Shown here one piece after another: positions 6,980 to 13,058 of a stretch of 21,696 nt of DNA. This DNA is from a virus. How positions within the stretch are numbered: position 1 is the stretch's first letter; every line of letters begins with the position of its first letter. The stretch lies in the IMG/VR virus record IMGVR_UViG_3300025133_000683, positions 1-21,696 of that record, one strand, 5' to 3'. Made by a program: the position numbers and the translations under genes. Under the pieces are notes generated by a model, which did no database searches, had not been told where the DNA came from, and was given only the letters and a program-made list of their open reading frames with translations.

Positions 6980-7740
6980 GATGTAAATAAATCCTTTTTA
7001 TTTATTCGAGCCTCTGTTATCTCGCAATATTCAGAACTCATTTCGCTACCTATCCAATTACGATTATTAATAATTGCCATCTTTGCTGTTGTTCCAGAAC
7101 CCATAAAGCAATCGTAAACTAAATCACCTTCATTACTCCAACTAATTATGTGGTCATTTGCTAATTGCTCTGGAAATATTGCAGGGTGTCCTGTTTTGTT
7201 TTTACCTACGTGAATTTTCCAAATATTAGAACGTCTGCCATATTCATTTCTAATAAAAAAACCATCACCTTTTTTATTCTCTCCTTTATTTATAACACTA
7301 TCTTTTCTTTGTTTTCTGCCACCATTAACACATTTATGGTCTGTGATAAAATTCATTGCTTTTGGTTTTCCTTTACTAAAAACAAACACATACTCAATCA
7401 CATTATAATATCTGTCTTGTGTTGGAACTCTACCTGTTTTCTCCCAAATCATTGTGTCGTGTAAATTAAAACCAATTTCTTTAAAAAATAATGCTTGTCT
7501 AAAACTTGTACCAGTCTCACTTCCTTTTATTGTAGCATCTCCAACTATCCAAACAACTACACCACCATCTTTAGTAACTCTATACAACTCTTTCGCTATA
7601 CTTTCAAAGTCAAAACTATAACCTTTATAATCTCTTAAATTGTCATAAGGTGGTGAAGTAACAGTTAAATCAATAAAGTTATCTTCCATTCGTGCCATTG
7701 TGTCAAGGCAGTTTTCATTGTATATTTTATCTGTAGTCAT
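6976..7740 (-). CDS. Orphan N4-cytosine/N6-adenine DNA methyltransferase (beta-type motif order)
   Basis: A 254-aa S-adenosylmethionine-dependent DNA methyltransferase. Catalytic motif IV is TSPPY at 28-32, followed by HPAIFP at 185-190, and the SAM-binding motif I DCFMGSGTT lies at 210-218 near the C-terminus. The order IV then I marks the beta class. The TSPPY form occurs in both N4-cytosine and N6-adenine enzymes, so the base is uncertain. No restriction endonuclease is adjacent, so it is likely an orphan enzyme protecting phage DNA from host restriction. Base use is clearly more A+T-rich than in the adjoining terminase gene (hand count 17-18 G+C per 60 against 26), a sign of separate acquisition. 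ATGA overlaps join it to both neighbours. Confidence 0.85.
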   Translation of the reverse strand: MTTDKIYNENCLDTMARMEDNFIDLTVTSPPYDNLRDYKGYSFDFESIAKELYRVTKDGGVVVWIVGDATIKGSETGTSFRQALFFKEIGFNLHDTMIWEKTGRVPTQDRYYNVIEYVFVFSKGKPKAMNFITDHKCVNGGRKQRKDSVINKGENKKGDGFFIRNEYGRRSNIWKIHVGKNKTGHPAIFPEQLANDHIISWSNEGDLVYDCFMGSGTTAKMAIINNRNWIGSEMSSEYCEITEARINKKDLFTS

Positions 7741-8894
7741 CTAATCGCGTATTTACCTGAACTACTTTTAAGTTTCTCCATTGCTACATATCTCAAAGCG
7801 TCTAAAGCATGGTTGAAATTATCGACTGGCTGACCTGTCTGCTCGCCTGTCTTGTCCGTTTTCCATACATAACCCCGAAGCTCTTTAATGATGTTGATAC
7901 TTGACGAAGTTACGAATAAAGGAATAGACCTGACCTTGTCAATTCCCGACCTAATACTATCAGCACCTTTCGGGCATCCCCTTATCCTGAATCCATGACC
8001 GCGTACTTCTGCTATGCTCTTTGGTTCTGAGCTATCCGCTATCCATTCGCCCTGTCTGAACCCTTGCAACCTTTCAGCTATTTGGGGGTTTGTTAGCCCT
8101 TTCTCATAAAGTAGCTCGTTAACGTATAAAGCACCATCGAAGTAACACACCTCCACGCCTGCGCTTGGGTCGTTAGAGTAGCCCCAATCGAGTCCAAAGG
8201 CTTTCCACTTCCATGAGTCAGGCATCTTGTCGCATTGCTTCCAGTTGTCATAGACCGCGCCCTGTAATGTTCCAAGTTCACCACATCCGTACACCTTCCA
8301 CCAATTCGCCCAATAGGTAGAGGTCTTTGCTTTCTCCTTTGCTTCCTCTATTGCTTGGACTATTGCAGGTTCTAAGGCTTCGTTATCCTTGTAGGTCAAT
8401 ATCACATGGTCCGCACCGTGTGCAACCAATTCAGTATGTGCCCAGAACTCCTGAGTAGGGTTAAAGTCCACGTAGATGAACTTCCTTGTCCTGATAGCCA
8501 TCTGATGATAAGCAGACCATGAGATGTTATTAGCCTCGTTCACAAATAGAATGTCACGCCTTGCGCCTCTGAGCTTGTCGCTTTGGTCTGCGCTAAAGAA
8601 CTCAATGATAGACCCGTTTAGAAACGTGTAAGTTAACGTGCTTCTATTCCATTGGGTGTAGATGTCGTTACCTATCTCGTCTTGGATTTTTAGGAAGTCA
8701 CGGATAGCACCCCTTCGGAGGTGTGGTATTGATTCAGATACGATGCTGATCTCTGATAGTGGGTTATTAGCCGCGTACATTATCAGAATAGGAATGATTG
8801 AAAAGGTCTTACTTGAAGATGTACCGCCTTGTACTACTCGTTCCCTCGTTCTTAACGCGCCTATCTTAGCTTGTGCCGTTGTCGCTTGGAACAT
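7737..8894 (-). CDS. terL: Terminase large subunit
   Basis: A 385-aa DNA-packaging motor ATPase/nuclease. The N-terminal ATPase has a Walker A GGTSSSKT (23-30), Walker B ILFVNE (115-120) with E120 as the likely catalytic carboxylate, and a YVDFNP motif III-like strand (141-146). The C-terminal RNase H-like nuclease shows FGLDWGYSNDPSA (D236), IADSSEPKSI (D287) and NHALDALRYV (D365). It cuts concatemeric phage DNA and drives it into proheads through the portal. It belongs to the PBSX/Terminase_3-like group. It follows terS with a 29-nt overlap and is coupled to the methyltransferase by ATGA. The length is a little short for TerL but all key motifs are present. Confidence 0.92.
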   Translation of the reverse strand: MFQATTAQAKIGALRTRERVVQGGTSSSKTFSIIPILIMYAANNPLSEISIVSESIPHLRRGAIRDFLKIQDEIGNDIYTQWNRSTLTYTFLNGSIIEFFSADQSDKLRGARRDILFVNEANNISWSAYHQMAIRTRKFIYVDFNPTQEFWAHTELVAHGADHVILTYKDNEALEPAIVQAIEEAKEKAKTSTYWANWWKVYGCGELGTLQGAVYDNWKQCDKMPDSWKWKAFGLDWGYSNDPSAGVEVCYFDGALYVNELLYEKGLTNPQIAERLQGFRQGEWIADSSEPKSIAEVRGHGFRIRGCPKGADSIRSGIDKVRSIPLFVTSSSINIIKELRGYVWKTDKTGEQTGQPVDNFNHALDALRYVAMEKLKSSSGKYAIR

Positions 8895-9300
8895 CTACAT
8901 CAAAAGGATTGAATGGAGTAGCGTCTGTCTTTAGTTGTACGTGCTGCTTATCCGTTAGACCGTTTATTCTTGCGGTTAGGTTGCTGTTATAGTGATTCAC
9001 CAAAGCACCATCCATCTGTTCAGCTCTTATTTCCTCGCGCACGCGATTGATGATTGGGCGATATTCATCATATGCACCATCTGTATTCTTGAAGTAGTGG
9101 TCTAATGTTCCGACATGATAAGCCCCGAAAGTCTTAAACCCTTCAACGGTTAGAGCGCGTTCTATTGGTGTGTGTTTTGTATCTCCATCCTTCCCTACAT
9201 ACTCAACCTTTATACGTGGGTTATCCTTCACTTCCTTTTTATAAGCAAGGAATAGTTCCCACATCTTTTCGGGTGTTTCTATGTATTTATGCTTTGCCAT
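8866..9300 (-). CDS. terS: Terminase small subunit
   Basis: A 144-aa protein directly upstream of TerL with a 29-nt overlap. It starts MAKHKYIETPEKMWELFLAY, contains a segment with LTVEGFKTFGAYHVG that reads as a helix-turn-helix-like recognition part (about 50-64), then an acidic-basic helical oligomerisation region and NSNLTARINGLTDKQHVQL (about 105-123), a pattern I recognise from TerS proteins of Bacteroidetes phages. The small subunit binds the packaging site and hands DNA to TerL. The last residues (DVDVPSDNGTS) overlap the TerL start. Position and motif agree, so the call is good even though TerS families diverge. Confidence 0.82.
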   Translation of the reverse strand: MAKHKYIETPEKMWELFLAYKKEVKDNPRIKVEYVGKDGDTKHTPIERALTVEGFKTFGAYHVGTLDHYFKNTDGAYDEYRPIINRVREEIRAEQMDGALVNHYNSNLTARINGLTDKQHVQLKTDATPFNPFDVDVPSDNGTS

Positions 9301-9457
9301 ATTCTGCTGCTAATCTCCATACTCTATCTTTTTCACTATACCAAATATCTACACCTTTCAGCTCGTTATATTTGATATCACTCTTTAGTAGGTGTTTCTT
9401 CCAATCGGTTATGGCTGCTTCGCGTTTCACTTTATAGCTTTCAATGTGAATCTTCAC
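9287..9457 (-). CDS. Small basic protein, 56 aa, upstream of terS
   Basis: GTG 9457 to TAA 9287 encodes VKIHIESYKVKREAAITDWK and continues with alternating charged residues, ending WRLAAEYGKA. Start support: GTG overlaps the stop of the upstream frame as GTGA (9457-9454), and the end overlaps the terS ATG by 14 nt. There is no upstream ATG in frame, since a TAA lies five codons before the GTG. It is basic, Trp-containing and possibly nucleic-acid binding; no family recognised. Its place just before terS suggests a role in packaging or in late gene expression, but this is inference. Confidence 0.6.
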   Translation of the reverse strand: MKIHIESYKVKREAAITDWKKHLLKSDIKYNELKGVDIWYSEKDRVWRLAAEYGKA

Positions 9458-9620
9458 GGGTAGCAGTCGTTAACGTTGTAACTATTATACGTAGGTTCAT
9501 CCACTATGTAGCCTACCTGAGTATCATCGCAGTTAGTAACCTTTAGCATATACTCAGTATAGGTGTAGGGTTGCCCGTACACATAGGAGAAAGTAAAACG
9601 AATAATAGTAAGTACTTCAT
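9454..9620 (-). pseudogene. Split small secreted/lipoprotein-like ORF (two frames)
   Basis: ATG 9620 opens a frame reading MKYLLLFVLLSPMC, a convincing short signal or lipoprotein-signal peptide, but that frame stops at 9543 after 25 codons. The -1 frame is open from about 9617 to TGA 9454 and reads YGQPYTYTEYMLKVTNCDD then QVGYIVDEPTYNSYNV and DCYP, protein-like and ending in the GTGA overlap with the next gene. Joining the two gives a protein of about 55 aa with a leader and two Cys. So either one base is missing or extra (a mutation or an assembly error), or there is frameshifting near GTTTTAC, or the second frame starts independently at GTG 9582. No function can be given. Confidence 0.45.
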
Positions 9621-9624
9621 GTTA

Positions 9625-9632
9625 CAAAGATA
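9625..9632 (-). promoter_or_regulatory. Putative -7 box for the packaging/late operon
   Basis: TATCTTTG on the minus strand matches TAnnTTTG exactly and ends four bases before ATG 9620, the same near-leaderless spacing as at 3893-3900 and 20228-20235. It would drive the signal-peptide ORF, the 56-aa gene, terS and terL. No clear -33 TTTG is seen. The 9621-9696 spacer holds no other supported gene. Confidence 0.42.
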
Positions 9633-9696
9633 ACAATTTTACGGGCATTCCGACATACGTTCCTGGTTCTGTAATGTCATAATGTATAAATAGTTG

Positions 9697-9912
9697 TCAT
9701 ATCTTGATTTTTAAAAGTCTTCCTACTTGCTGAATGCTACCGCCACAAGTCCAACAGATAGGAAACGACCTACCGTTAATTTTCCATGCGACACTCTCAT
9801 AGGTTGCGCGGTCATCCATTGGAATATGTCCCGAAAAAGACCCTGCCGCCAATTGCTCAATGGTTGTCTTTCGGACTTGAATCCACTCCATTTCTTCGTG
9901 TGTTAGTTCCAT
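9697..9912 (-). CDS. Small protein with CxxC, 71 aa, unknown function
   Basis: Starts at ATG 9912, overlapping the upstream stop by 10 nt. The product has a helical N-terminus (MELTHEEMEWIQVRKTTIEQ), then FPICWTCGGSIQQVGRLLK at the C-terminal end with a single CxxC that could bind half a metal site or act in a dimer. The frame stops at TGA 9697, but the codons after the stop stay open for 24 more triplets to TAA 9622, so the natural C-terminus may have been longer. No family recognised. Confidence 0.6.
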   Translation of the reverse strand: MELTHEEMEWIQVRKTTIEQLAAGSFSGHIPMDDRATYESVAWKINGRSFPICWTCGGSIQQVGRLLKIKI

Positions 9913-10148
9913 TGTTTAAACACTTCTTCATAGTTTGAATTACGACCACACCACCACGATTTAACATTGTCTTTTGTCGTGTCATCTAACCAACACGCTT
10001 TGAAATCAAATGTCCACACGCTTCGCTTTCCAATCCATTCATCATCTACCACCTTCCATACGATTTTATTACTATCTAAAAACGATGATCTATCAGTCGT
10101 TCTGCATATCGCTTCGCTAATGACGTTACTTAAAACATTGTCTTCCAT
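9903..10148 (-). CDS. Hypothetical protein, 81 aa (internal ATG preferred)
   Basis: The open frame extends up to 10271, but that would overlap the upstream membrane-protein gene by 142 nt. ATG 10148 gives an 81-aa product (MEDNVLSNVISEAICRTTDR...) with only a 19-nt overlap, so I take that start. The protein contains IVWKVVDDEWIGKRSVWTFD and CWLDDTTKDNVKSWWCG: rich in Trp, Asp and Lys, soluble, with Cys residues spaced irregularly. The end overlaps the next gene by 10 nt. Function unknown. Confidence 0.55.
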   Translation of the reverse strand: MEDNVLSNVISEAICRTTDRSSFLDSNKIVWKVVDDEWIGKRSVWTFDFKACWLDDTTKDNVKSWWCGRNSNYEEVFKQWN

Positions 10149-10363
10149 ACTCTGAATAATAGTTGCCGTGTAAATATAGTCATTCCAATGAATTGAACCG
10201 CTTGGAATACTGGTAAAGATGTCAACCACTCCAGAAGGAATACAACCAAAGCCACCCAAAAGCATACACACAACTCACAGTTGAACGGTTTTCTGTCCCA
10301 TCGTCTTGTGAATTGGTGAACCGTTAAACCTAACACGGCTGTTGCTATTGCTGTCAGTATCAT
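10130..10363 (-). CDS. Small membrane protein with KPFNCELCVCFWV motif, 77 aa
   Basis: Two hydrophobic segments are visible: residues 1-16 (MILTAIATAVLGLTVH) and about 32-48 (VCFWVALVVFLLEWLT), with a third moderately hydrophobic part near 50-66. Between the first two lies WDRKPFNCELCVCFW, resembling the CxxC-x-x-FW signature of DUF1360-like small membrane proteins. It is probably in the inner membrane. ATG 10363 overlaps the sigma-like gene stop (ATGA), so it is co-translated with it. Similar proteins are common in Bacteroidetes phages; no role is known to me. Confidence 0.65.
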   Translation of the reverse strand: MILTAIATAVLGLTVHQFTRRWDRKPFNCELCVCFWVALVVFLLEWLTSLPVFQAVQFIGMTIFTRQLLFRVWKTMF

Positions 10364-10827
10364 AGTCTTTCCTTTAGAATCTTCTTTACTTCCTTGACGG
10401 TGTGGTAAACGCTAACGTGGTCTATTCCTGTCAGGTCTTCGACTGCTCGATAAGTACCGCAGTCCATGTACGTTCTGAATAGTTCTGATTTGTACCAATA
10501 GATTTCTTTTAGTATTTCCTCTACCCTTTGCGCTTGCTCGTCAATCACAGGGTTATATTTTTCTTCCTCAATGTTAATGGTTTCAGGGATAGGACTGTGT
10601 TTTTTTATCCTACCTATCTGACCCGTTGAGCTTCCCATGTTCATGATCGTTCTTGACACCCAAAAGTTGAAGTAATCGTTTATCTTTTCGAGTTCTTTGT
10701 CTGACTTGTTACAGATAACTTCCGCTACTTCCTGGAGTAGGTCGTCAGCCATGTTACCTGCAAACCTGAAAGCCAACGTCTTGAATGTTCGGTCTTTTAG
10801 CAGTTGCTTGCATAGCTTTTCTTTCAC
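10360..10827 (-). CDS. Sigma-70-like / ECF-type phage transcription factor
   Basis: A 155-aa protein with an N-terminal region 2-like segment (FAGNMADDLLQEVAEVIC at about 22-39, then helix INDYFNFWVSRTIMN at about 49-63) that follows the DxxQExF/xxFxxWxxxIxxN pattern of ECF sigma factors, a variable acidic linker, and a C-terminal helix-turn-helix (YRAVEDLTGIDHVSVYHTVK, residues 126-145) like region 4. It would direct host RNA polymerase to phage promoters or serve as a DNA-binding regulator. It is short for a sigma factor but of normal size for the sigma-like proteins of flavobacterial phages. It lies after the replication genes and before the packaging promoter, a fitting place for a middle/late regulator. 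Confidence 0.7.
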   Translation of the reverse strand: MKEKLCKQLLKDRTFKTLAFRFAGNMADDLLQEVAEVICNKSDKELEKINDYFNFWVSRTIMNMGSSTGQIGRIKKHSPIPETINIEEEKYNPVIDEQAQRVEEILKEIYWYKSELFRTYMDCGTYRAVEDLTGIDHVSVYHTVKEVKKILKERL

Positions 10828-10836
10828 GTTACGAAT

Positions 10837-10923
10837 TTACGCAAAAAAAACAGAAAGAACTAAGCCGACAACCACCACGCCCATTGAAGTAGCGAAAGGT
10901 ATCACCCACTTCCAGAATCTCAT
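10837..10923 (-). CDS. Tiny single-span membrane protein, 28 aa
   Basis: ATG 10923 to TAA 10837 encodes MRFWKWVIPFATSMGVVVVG followed by LVLSVFFA: two positive charges and Trp at the N-terminus, then one hydrophobic span of about 21 residues to the end, an N-in membrane anchor. It fills the gap between the 74-aa gene (ends 10934) and the sigma-like gene (starts 10827), which otherwise would hold nothing. There is no family assignment. Its size makes it provisional; composition and location favour a real gene. Confidence 0.5.
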   Translation of the reverse strand: MRFWKWVIPFATSMGVVVVGLVLSVFFA

Positions 10924-10933
10924 GGTGTTTCTT

Positions 10934-11158
10934 TTATCCCATCGTCTTACTTGGTAGCGTTTCATTTCTTACGATTTTAGTTATCTCATTTGCTAACTCT
11001 CCGACACGTTTCCAGTCCTTGTCTTGTTTGGATTCTTTGGTAACTTGATTAATAGCCATTTTCATAGCATCTACATAACCAAGGTTGTATTCGTCTGAAT
11101 TATCGTTTGGGTTTTGGTGTGCTGTTATCAGCTTTCTAAATATTTTCTCTGCGCTCAT
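10934..11158 (-). CDS. Hypothetical protein, 74 aa
   Basis: The frame opens further upstream (ATG 11194), but ATG 11158 forms an ATGA overlap with the stop of the DnaA-like gene and avoids a 40-nt overlap, so I use it. The product begins MSAEKIFRKLITAHQNPNDN and continues YNLGYVDAMKMAINQVTKES; it is helical, charged, without Cys. It resembles small phage proteins of the form YxxGYxDAmkxAI, of unknown function. It belongs to the replication operon by position. Confidence 0.6.
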   Translation of the reverse strand: MSAEKIFRKLITAHQNPNDNSDEYNLGYVDAMKMAINQVTKESKQDKDWKRVGELANEITKIVRNETLPSKTMG

Positions 11159-11694
11159 GGTTTCATTTTTATGATTAATTTCTCTCCGTTCCATTCGGCT
11201 GATTTACCTAAGTCGTTTATGATTCGCATCATCATTTCTCTCCATTCCCTATCATGTGCATTCAGGTTGTCAATATTACGTACCGAGTGCAGCGTGGTAG
11301 CGTGGTCTTTACCGCCTAAAAGCAAACCCACCTCGCGTAAAGATAGTCTATTTGGTATTATCTTGTTTCTTATCAACCAGGAGAACACTTGTCGAGGTTC
11401 TACTAACTCGCGCTTTCGGCTCTTGCTTGTCAGGTCATCCATCGAAACCCCGAAGTGATCTGTGATATATTCAAATAACATCTTTACGCCTTTGCTTGGG
11501 TCTACTCCTGTCAGTTCACAGCGTATTTCTTCACGTACTCTGACTATCTCAGCATCTAAAGCAATGGCTACAAGCTTGGTTATATCCGATTGATTGTAAA
11601 CCGTTAGCCTTTCTTTGACATCTTGGCTGATTCTGTCGCAAGTGTTCGTTATGAATTGCGCCCTGCTTGCTCTTACTATTTCGCTTTCTTCCAT
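11155..11694 (-). CDS. Stand-alone DnaA domain IV protein (DnaA-box binding)
   Basis: A 179-aa protein with no AAA+ ATPase. Residues about 72-145 match DnaA domain IV: FEYITDHFGVSMDDLTSKSR, KRELVEPRQVFSWLIRN, then LSLREVGLLLGGKDHATTLH; GGKDHATTLHSV (127-138) corresponds to the DnaA signature that contacts the DnaA box. The first 70 residues form a helical, charged extension. It likely binds origin sequences and recruits or replaces host DnaA. Such truncated DnaA proteins are known from phages and prophages of Bacteroidetes. It lies downstream of the replication initiator gene. A role as a repressor or competitor at DnaA boxes is also possible. Confidence 0.85.
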   Translation of the reverse strand: MEESEIVRASRAQFITNTCDRISQDVKERLTVYNQSDITKLVAIALDAEIVRVREEIRCELTGVDPSKGVKMLFEYITDHFGVSMDDLTSKSRKRELVEPRQVFSWLIRNKIIPNRLSLREVGLLLGGKDHATTLHSVRNIDNLNAHDREWREMMMRIINDLGKSAEWNGEKLIIKMKP

Positions 11695-11700
11695 TTTATT

Positions 11701-12249
11701 TCATTTCGTTTTCATAAATTGTTCTACCGCCCGTCTTTCGGGATATTGTAATGCGAAACCACCGTAGCCTTTCTTTATTGGTACAACGGGTTTCATTTGT
11801 TTTGTTTCTACTAAGTGCTTATAAGCTAACTGGTAAGGTGCAAGATAAGCAAACTGTTCATCCTCTTTATACCAACGTTCTACAAGTTCCCACGCTTCCG
11901 CAGGTGTGATAGGGGTGTGTGGTCGTTCTAATTCGCTGCCATAATGCTGAATGTACGCTCTCGGTTCTTGCTTCTTAAAGTCTCTATACGCTGATAATAT
12001 CTTACCAAAGATGGCAACGGAAAGGAACTGCCCGAAGGTGTCAGGCTCTACGGGTTTGTTTCCTATGTTCAATTCCCTTGCAGCCGCAGCCTCAAACGCT
12101 TCTATAACGTCCACGCTTGAAATATGGAATTTCTTATTCACAAACTCATTGATTTGTTCAATCAGTAGTTTTCCTTGTTCCGATTTTGGGAACGGTTGAC
12201 ACCCTACCAAAGATGGAAGGCTTGCTATTGTCGCTTTCAGATCGTACAT
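11701..12249 (-). CDS. Conserved protein between replication initiator and DnaA-like gene, unknown
   Basis: A 182-aa soluble protein. Its start at ATG 12249 overlaps the 3' end of the initiator gene by 92 nt, long for this genome, but no later ATG would give a sensible N-terminus. The middle part is distinctive: VDVIEAFEAAAARELN then VEPDTFGQFLSVAIFGKILS and AYRDFKKQE (about 47-95), followed by a Trp/Tyr-rich segment and a C-terminus with KKGYGGFALQYPERRAVEQF. I associate this kind of protein with flavobacterial phage replication modules, but know no biochemical role. By position it might be a helicase loader or initiator accessory factor; this is inference only. Confidence 0.65.
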   Translation of the reverse strand: MYDLKATIASLPSLVGCQPFPKSEQGKLLIEQINEFVNKKFHISSVDVIEAFEAAAARELNIGNKPVEPDTFGQFLSVAIFGKILSAYRDFKKQEPRAYIQHYGSELERPHTPITPAEAWELVERWYKEDEQFAYLAPYQLAYKHLVETKQMKPVVPIKKGYGGFALQYPERRAVEQFMKTK

Positions 12250-12892
12250 TTTTTAAGTGTTTAAGTAATTCAACGTCTAATTGTTCTTCTCGTGATTCTG
12301 TTGCTTCTACCTGGTTCAGATAGCTTTCAAATTTAGGACTAAATAAAGTCGAAGGTCGAAGGAACTTTGAAAACTTAGCATCTGATTCCCACTCGTTCGC
12401 TTTCTTATCTATCACGGTCTTGAAGTCGTCAACCGTGTAACCGTCATTCAGTCGTGCTTTTATCGGGTCGGCTGTTGCTTTTGAATTGTGCTTGTAATTT
12501 GTGCCTAACCTCACATTAAGATAGTTTACTATCTCTTTAATATCATTAACAGTTACAGTATCATTAACAGTATCAGTTACATTAACACTATCAGCTTTTT
12601 TGGGTTTTGAAATAAAGGGTTGGGTTTTTTGGGTTTTCTTAGGTCGCCCACCCTTTGCACCGTTTTCCCTTTGTTTATCAATATAACCTTCATACTTTTT
12701 AAGGTCACGTTTTAACTGTTGCTTGATAGGTTGAAATGCAATTTTAGTTATCAGGTCATCCGTTACAGGGTTCTCGTCATTAACATAGCTGAGAATGTGC
12801 TTAAATAGTTCTCCTGCTTTATCGTCTGGTAATTCGTTTACCGTGTGGATAAGGTCGCAATACAGAATAAATGATTTCTTACCGTTTGCCAT
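12158..12892 (-). CDS. Replication initiation protein (DUF6291 N-terminus + Phg_2220_C C-terminus)
   Basis: A 244-aa protein. Residues 1-75 match the DUF6291 pattern (KKSFILYCDLIHTVNELPDD, then AGELFKHILSYVND). A basic linker follows (NGAKGGRPKKTQKTQ, 77-91) and then a repeat-rich stretch (VNVTDTVNDTVTVND, 103-117). Residues about 118-195 match Phg_2220_C, the conserved C-terminal domain of phage replication initiators (IVNYLNVRLGTNYKHNSKAT, FKTVIDKKANEW, FLRPSTLFSPKFESYLNQ). It should bind the phage origin and load the replication machinery. The linker DNA carries three 18-bp-spaced repeats, as in lambda O. ATG 12892 overlaps the stop of a 32-aa upstream ORF (TAATG). A Bacteroidetes promoter lies about 140 nt upstream. 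Confidence 0.82.
   Translation of the reverse strand: MANGKKSFILYCDLIHTVNELPDDKAGELFKHILSYVNDENPVTDDLITKIAFQPIKQQLKRDLKKYEGYIDKQRENGAKGGRPKKTQKTQPFISKPKKADSVNVTDTVNDTVTVNDIKEIVNYLNVRLGTNYKHNSKATADPIKARLNDGYTVDDFKTVIDKKANEWESDAKFSKFLRPSTLFSPKFESYLNQVEATESREEQLDVELLKHLKNVRSESDNSKPSIFGRVSTVPKIGTRKTTD
12541..12589 (-). repeat. Iteron-like repeats in the replication gene (candidate origin)
   Basis: The 13-mer tatcattaacagt occurs at 12541-12553 and exactly again at 12559-12571, and a 10/13 match (ttacattaacact) lies at 12577-12589, so the spacing is 18 bp each time. A second direct repeat TTTTTTGGGTTTT follows at 12596-12608 and 12625-12637. They encode the low-complexity linker of the initiator, so they may reflect protein repeats, DNA function, or both. 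Confidence 0.45.
12844..12852 (-). other. DnaA-box match
   Basis: The minus strand reads TTATCCACA, the strict DnaA-box consensus, inside the initiator gene. A second TTWTNCACA match (TTATTCACA, plus strand) lies at 12134-12142. The first codes for a conserved Leu-Ile-His-Thr segment, so protein constraint may explain it. Confidence 0.3.
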
Positions 12893-12990
12893 TATCTAAG
12901 TGAGAAATAAGGGGAGGCGTTGACGCGCCCTAACACGCAACACCTAACAAGGTCGCGGTTAGTTTTATCCCCAAAAAAGTTAATATTCAT
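12892..12990 (-). CDS. Leader ORF, 32 aa, coupled to the replication initiator
   Basis: ATG 12990 to TAA 12892 encodes MNINFFGDKTNRDLVRCCVL followed by GRVNASPYFSLR. The stop overlaps the initiator ATG as TAATG, the same coupling used elsewhere in this genome, and the reading frame fills most of a spacer that otherwise looks non-coding. It could be a leader peptide controlling initiator synthesis or a short protein. An inverted repeat (12942-12950 with 12991-12999) places one arm next to its ATG and the other within codons 14-17, so folding could hide its start. Confidence 0.45.
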   Translation of the reverse strand: MNINFFGDKTNRDLVRCCVLGRVNASPYFSLR

Positions 12991-12999
12991 TTGTTAGGT
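12942..12999 (-). promoter_or_regulatory. Inverted repeat in the initiator leader
   Basis: ACCTAACAA (minus strand at 12999-12991) and TTGTTAGGT (12950-12942) are exact 9-bp inverted arms about 41 nt apart; a related GTTAGG follows just downstream. In RNA they can pair over the ATG of the 32-aa ORF; in DNA they could be paired operator half-sites. A small GGCG-CGTCAA-CGCC hairpin lies further downstream (about 12915-12930). Confidence 0.45.
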
Positions 13000-13028
13000 T
13001 TTTAGATGTCGGGTGTCAATCCGATACG

Positions 13029-13058
13029 CAAATATAGTAATTTTATGTTAAAGTCAAA
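13029..13058 (-). promoter_or_regulatory. Bacteroidetes-type promoter for the replication operon
   Basis: On the minus strand TTTG (13058-13055), 18 nt, then TATATTTG (13036-13029) matches the flavobacterial -33 TTTG / -7 TAnnTTTG pair. It overlaps the last codons of the radical-SAM-like gene. Transcription would begin near 13022 and give a leader of about 130 nt before the initiator ATG. Confidence 0.65.

Noticed and set aside
7165-7464. Plus-strand 99-aa frame inside the N4/N6 methyltransferase gene
   Set aside because: Shadow of the opposite strand; its Phe/Ile-rich content follows from the AT-rich methyltransferase codons.
9903-10271. Longer start for the 81-aa gene
   Set aside because: It would overlap the membrane-protein gene by 142 nt; the internal ATG 10148 gives the usual short overlap.
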